From Spirochaetota bacterium (GTDB lineage: Bacteria > Spirochaetota > UBA4802 > UBA5368), in the NCBI GenBank assembly GCA_004297825.1, contig SCSX01000093.1, forward strand, positions 62,001 through 126,000: a stretch of 64,000 bases of DNA, in the 5' to 3' direction. The translations under genes and the position numbers were made by a program. How positions within the stretch are numbered: the first letter of the stretch is position 1; each line of letters begins with the position of its first letter. Of this stretch, positions 61,043 through 64,000 are shown piece by piece. A model generated the notes under the pieces. That model saw nothing but the letters and a program-made list of their open reading frames with translations. It did no database searches and was not told the origin of the DNA.

Positions 61043-63667
61043 ATGAAGGGGAAGAACGACACGGGGATAATCACCTCCACGGTGTACGGCGGAGAGATAT
61101 ACGAACGACTCAACCCCATAGTCCAGAAGATCACGAGGGTGCTGTTCCGCAACGTCGAATTCGACAAGGAAAGCATCGCCACACTCGAGGAATTCGCATC
61201 GGGGGGCAAGAACACGGTCTACGCCTCGTACCACAGCTCGAATTTCTCGCTCCTGATCCTTTACAACCTGCTCAGGCGCCACGGTTATAACCCTCCGGTA
61301 TTCGCCCTGGAGTACAACCCGTTCCTGCTCCAGACGGTGTCATTTCTCTGGAAACGGCTGGTGAAGGGCTTTTACCAACTGGTGCTCAGGCGCAAATACG
61401 AGCACGTGTTCGATACGAACTACGTGCAGGAGCTGTTCGCGGGGGGAAAATCCATCCTGCTTTCGCTCATGTCCAGGAAGTACTTCGTAAAGCGCTACAC
61501 GCAGTTCAAGTACGATTCCCTGCTCCAGCTCATCGAGGTTCAGAAGAAGATGGAGGAACCCATTTTCATCATTCCCCAGATGATCTTCTGGAACATGAAC
61601 CCGGAGCGGACGAGCTCCCGCGGTCTCGCGTGGACGAATCCGCGCGATATCATCACCTCCTCGGCCACCGGCGATAAAAGCATCATTGCGGCATGGCTCG
61701 CCGTCCTGAAAAGCATGACCCCGGCGTTCATCCGGCTGGATACGCCGCTTAACCTGAAGGATGTGATCGCAAATTCGAAATCCGACGACTCGCGCCAGAT
61801 CGCGCTGGAGCTCCGGAACCGCCTGCTCGAGGTATATCATCACAATAAAAGGACCATTCTTGGGCCGGTCATAAAGTCGACCCAGGACATGATGGAGCGG
61901 GTGCTCTATCACAAAAACGTCCTTGACGAGATCGCCGGCATATCCGCGGACGAGAAAAAATCGGAGTCCGTCGTGCGCAAGCGGGCATACAGGCATTACC
62001 GGGAGATCGCCGCAACATTCTCCATAGTCACCATTTATCTGTTTGCGAAGGCCCTCGAATACGTACTGAGACGCATCTACGACGGTATTTCGTACGACCA
62101 GGAAGCCTTCAGGGAGCTCCGGGAGGCGGCGGCTAAGGGTCCGCTGGTGCTCATGCCCTGCCACAAGAGCCACATGGATTATCTCCTTATTTCATACCTG
62201 ATGCACAGGAACAAGATGTTCCCGCCCCATATCGCCGCCGGGGTCAATCTCACCTTTTTCCCCATGGGGACGATCTTTCGCCATTCAGGGGCCTTTTTCC
62301 TCCGGCGGTCGTTCAGGGGACTCAAGCTCTATCCCGTCATCTTCAAGCAATATGTAAAGACCCTCGTCTCGGAAGGCTTCAGTATCGAGTTCTTCATCGA
62401 GGGGGGGCGCACGCGCACGGGGAAGATCGTGTTTCCCAAGCTCGGCTTCCTGAGCTATCTCACCGAGGCGATCCAGGAGGGATACCATCGCGATCTCATG
62501 TTCGTACCCATCGCGATCAACTACGACCGCATCCTCGAGGAGCAGAGCTATGCCAAGGAGCTCAAGGGCAAGGAGAAGGAGGGCGAATCGGCGGTAGCGA
62601 TGCTCGAGAGCCGCAAGCTCCTCCAGCGCAAATATGGGCGCGTCTACGTGACCTTCAACAAGCCTATCAGCATCCGCGAGTATATAGACCGGGGGGTTCC
62701 GTGGGAGGAGATGCCCACACAGATAGCGCACGACGTCGTGCGCCGTATCAACGAGGTGACGGTGGTCACGCCGTTCGCGCTGGTAACCGCGGCGATGCTC
62801 CTCTCCTCGGTACGGGGCTTCTCGCGGCACATGCTGGTGCGCCAGATACTGAGCATCCGGTCGTTCCTCGTGCATGCCGGGGTCAAGATGTCGGACTCCC
62901 TGATGGACGAGCACAACCTGGACGAGATCCTCGATTACGTGATGAGCTCCTACATGCACGACAAGATCATCGAGGAGATGAAGATGGGCGGCGGCAAGAA
63001 GAAGGAGGTGCTCGAGGAGTTCTTCGTGCTGCGCGAGGACAACCGGGGGCGCATCGTCTTCTATCGCAACAGCATCATACATTACCTCATGGCGCTCGTC
63101 CTCTCGTCGGTGGCGCTCCTGTCGGCGCGGAAAAAAGGCGATCCCTCGCACGGGACAGTACGCGCCCTGTACGCGGCACTGCATGAATTCTATTCCCGCG
63201 AGTTCATCTTCGCGGAGAGGGACCTCCCCGGTGAAGGCGTGCTTCCCGCCTACGTGCTCGATTTCCTGGTCCGCAATTCATTCGTGAAGGAAGAGGGCGG
63301 CACGCTCATCGTAAACGAGGAAAAGATCGAGGACCTGCGGTACTACGCGCGGCTGGCGCAGGACTCGTTCGAGTCCTACGTCGTCGTGCTCCACACGGTT
63401 CTCAACCAGAAGGTCCGCAAGCTCACCCGCAAGGAGCTCATGACCGACGTCAGGAGAAACGGCGTGCGCATGTACCATGTGGGGACCATAAGCCTGTCGG
63501 AATCCCTCTCGCAGCCCAATTACCAGGTGGCGCTCGACAAGTGCAAGGAGATCGGCGTCCTCACTGATTCACCGGTTGGGAAAAGCGTCGAGATATCGGC
63601 GGTGGACAAGGACAAGGCGCTGGAGCTCTACGAACAGGTTAAGGCCTACCTGGATGCGATGGTGTAG
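61043..63667 (+). CDS. plsB: Glycerol-3-phosphate acyltransferase (PlsB type) with extra N-terminal domain
   Basis: The 874-residue protein has the GPAT acyltransferase domain at about 365-560. HKSHMD (His374, Asp379) is the HX4D motif. GAFFLRRSF is block II, FFIEGGRTRTGKIVFPKLGF is block III, and VPIAINYDRI is block IV. The helical C-terminus fits PlsB. Residues 50-210 look like a second, degenerate acyltransferase fold (VYASYHSSNFSLLILYNLLR), with Ser in place of the catalytic Asp. PlsB makes 1-acyl-glycerol-3-phosphate for phospholipids. AGGGAGC precedes the ATG. A strong palindrome follows the gene. Confidence 0.93.
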   Translation: MKGKNDTGIITSTVYGGEIYERLNPIVQKITRVLFRNVEFDKESIATLEEFASGGKNTVYASYHSSNFSLLILYNLLRRHGYNPPVFALEYNPFLLQTVSFLWKRLVKGFYQLVLRRKYEHVFDTNYVQELFAGGKSILLSLMSRKYFVKRYTQFKYDSLLQLIEVQKKMEEPIFIIPQMIFWNMNPERTSSRGLAWTNPRDIITSSATGDKSIIAAWLAVLKSMTPAFIRLDTPLNLKDVIANSKSDDSRQIALELRNRLLEVYHHNKRTILGPVIKSTQDMMERVLYHKNVLDEIAGISADEKKSESVVRKRAYRHYREIAATFSIVTIYLFAKALEYVLRRIYDGISYDQEAFRELREAAAKGPLVLMPCHKSHMDYLLISYLMHRNKMFPPHIAAGVNLTFFPMGTIFRHSGAFFLRRSFRGLKLYPVIFKQYVKTLVSEGFSIEFFIEGGRTRTGKIVFPKLGFLSYLTEAIQEGYHRDLMFVPIAINYDRILEEQSYAKELKGKEKEGESAVAMLESRKLLQRKYGRVYVTFNKPISIREYIDRGVPWEEMPTQIAHDVVRRINEVTVVTPFALVTAAMLLSSVRGFSRHMLVRQILSIRSFLVHAGVKMSDSLMDEHNLDEILDYVMSSYMHDKIIEEMKMGGGKKKEVLEEFFVLREDNRGRIVFYRNSIIHYLMALVLSSVALLSARKKGDPSHGTVRALYAALHEFYSREFIFAERDLPGEGVLPAYVLDFLVRNSFVKEEGGTLIVNEEKIEDLRYYARLAQDSFESYVVVLHTVLNQKVRKLTRKELMTDVRRNGVRMYHVGTISLSESLSQPNYQVALDKCKEIGVLTDSPVGKSVEISAVDKDKALELYEQVKAYLDAMV

Positions 63668-63757
63668 AGGGCAGGGGTTCGATATCGCCACACGGCTGTA
63701 TCGGACCCCCTGTGCCTGATATCGCGGACCGGCAACCGCGCGCGTTAAAAACAAAAC

Positions 63758-63830
63758 GCCCAAAACGCAGACAACGCGCCCAAAACGCAGACAACGCGCC
63801 CAAAACGCAGATCGCGCGCCCAAAACGCAC
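63758..63830 (+). repeat. Tandem repeat of a 20-bp unit
   Basis: Three copies of a 20-base unit (CAAAACGCAG followed by ACAACGCGCC, the third varied to ATCGCGCGCC) lie at 63761-63820 and are followed by a half copy. The half copy leads directly into the 51-bp palindrome, which shares the CCAAAACGCA sequence. Confidence 0.8.
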
Positions 63831-63870
63831 GTAGAGACGTCCCGCCGGGACGTCTCTACGTGCGTTTTGG
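63820..63870. repeat. 51-bp palindrome downstream of plsB
   Basis: Two exact 25-base arms (63820-63844 and 63846-63870) around one base. The core GTAGAGACGTCCCG is like a dispersed foldback element seen in other bacterial genomes. It can act as a transcript end for plsB on one side and the barrel gene on the other. There is no T-run. Confidence 0.7.
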
Positions 63871-63896
63871 ATCGGTTCCTGTTTTACGAATCGAAT

Positions 63897-64000
63897 TTAA
63901 ATATTGAGACGTGCGCCCAGGTGAACGGCGTTGCCGCTCAGGGTGACATCCTTTTCCTGGTTTGCATAGTTATACATGTACTCGCCGAATATCTGTACGA
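63897..64000 (-). CDS. Outer-membrane barrel protein, C-terminal part (runs off the window)
   Basis: Read leftward, the last 34 codons give QIFGEYMYNYANQEKDVTLS followed by GNAVHLGARLNI and a stop at 63897. Alternating aromatic and polar residues and the closing beta-strand look like the end of an outer-membrane barrel. The rest of the gene lies past 64000. Confidence 0.55.
   Translation of the reverse strand, partial: VQIFGEYMYNYANQEKDVTLSGNAVHLGARLNI

Noticed and set aside
63758-63870. CRISPR array
   Set aside because: The units are contiguous 20-bp tandem repeats with no spacers and no cas gene.

Overview
The window looks like chromosomal DNA of a Gram-negative-type bacterium, most probably a free-living spirochaete or a relative. 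Supporting signs are a CsgG-like domain fused to an outer-membrane barrel, a bactofilin, a STAS/RsbW-type pair, a two-domain PlsB, many small lipoproteins and six-helix sensor proteins. Most core genes are GC-rich with compact spacing. Three stretches (about 1-2,050, 14,100-17,520 and 32,200-35,700) are AT-richer and look accessory. The taxonomic call is inference; there is no rRNA in the window.

Layout. 1-1,954: a probable decayed integron. Two small genes on the minus strand (YdeI-like, SnoaL-like) are separated by an attC-like folded site, and a divergent tyrosine-recombinase N-terminus lacks its catalytic domain. 2,116-5,700: PPC-domain protein, DUF3160 protein and a TlpA-type thioredoxin. 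6,006-11,908: a BamA-like barrel, an RND pump and a TolC protein in one operon without an adaptor. 12,289-14,043: etfBA. 14,131-17,524: a CsgG-type protein and a lipoprotein region framed by a 128-bp direct repeat. 17,525-20,346: a DUF4143 ATPase without its P-loop, then a TrmB-type regulator overlapping an aminotransferase gene. 20,474-25,391: hybrid kinase, outer-membrane barrel, bactofilin and YlbF-like protein. 25,903-35,668: membrane LuxR regulator, lipoproteins, MCP, ankyrin protein and several small membrane proteins.

35,679-40,879 (minus strand): a complete ABC tripartite export operon (adaptor, permease, ATPase, TolC, TetR), interrupted by a 272-bp foldback element between permease and ATPase. 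41,060-49,067: DUF4410-like lipoprotein, CstA, an ArsR/nitroreductase/flavodoxin-ferredoxin cluster, MFS transporter and an M24 peptidase homologue. 49,366-53,910: a 1,514-residue hybrid kinase. 54,057-60,205: rmuC-thiD, gpmI-glgA and the STAS/anti-sigma kinase pair. 60,448-60,521: tRNA-Pro(CGG). 61,043-63,667: PlsB, followed by tandem repeats, a 51-bp palindrome and the end of another barrel gene.

Functional links. Two export operons share a near-palindromic 16-bp motif upstream and may answer to the same TetR protein. Two regulators (TrmB and ArsR types) have perfect palindromes over or next to their own start codons, with no good Shine-Dalgarno, which suggests autoregulation and short or absent leaders. 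The MCP and the two hybrid kinases carry similar N-terminal six-helix modules. The most unusual material is the integron remnant, the adaptor-less RND operon with its barrel partner, the repeat families and the atypical M24 and PlsB proteins. I did not find a clearly new multigene defence or metabolic system.
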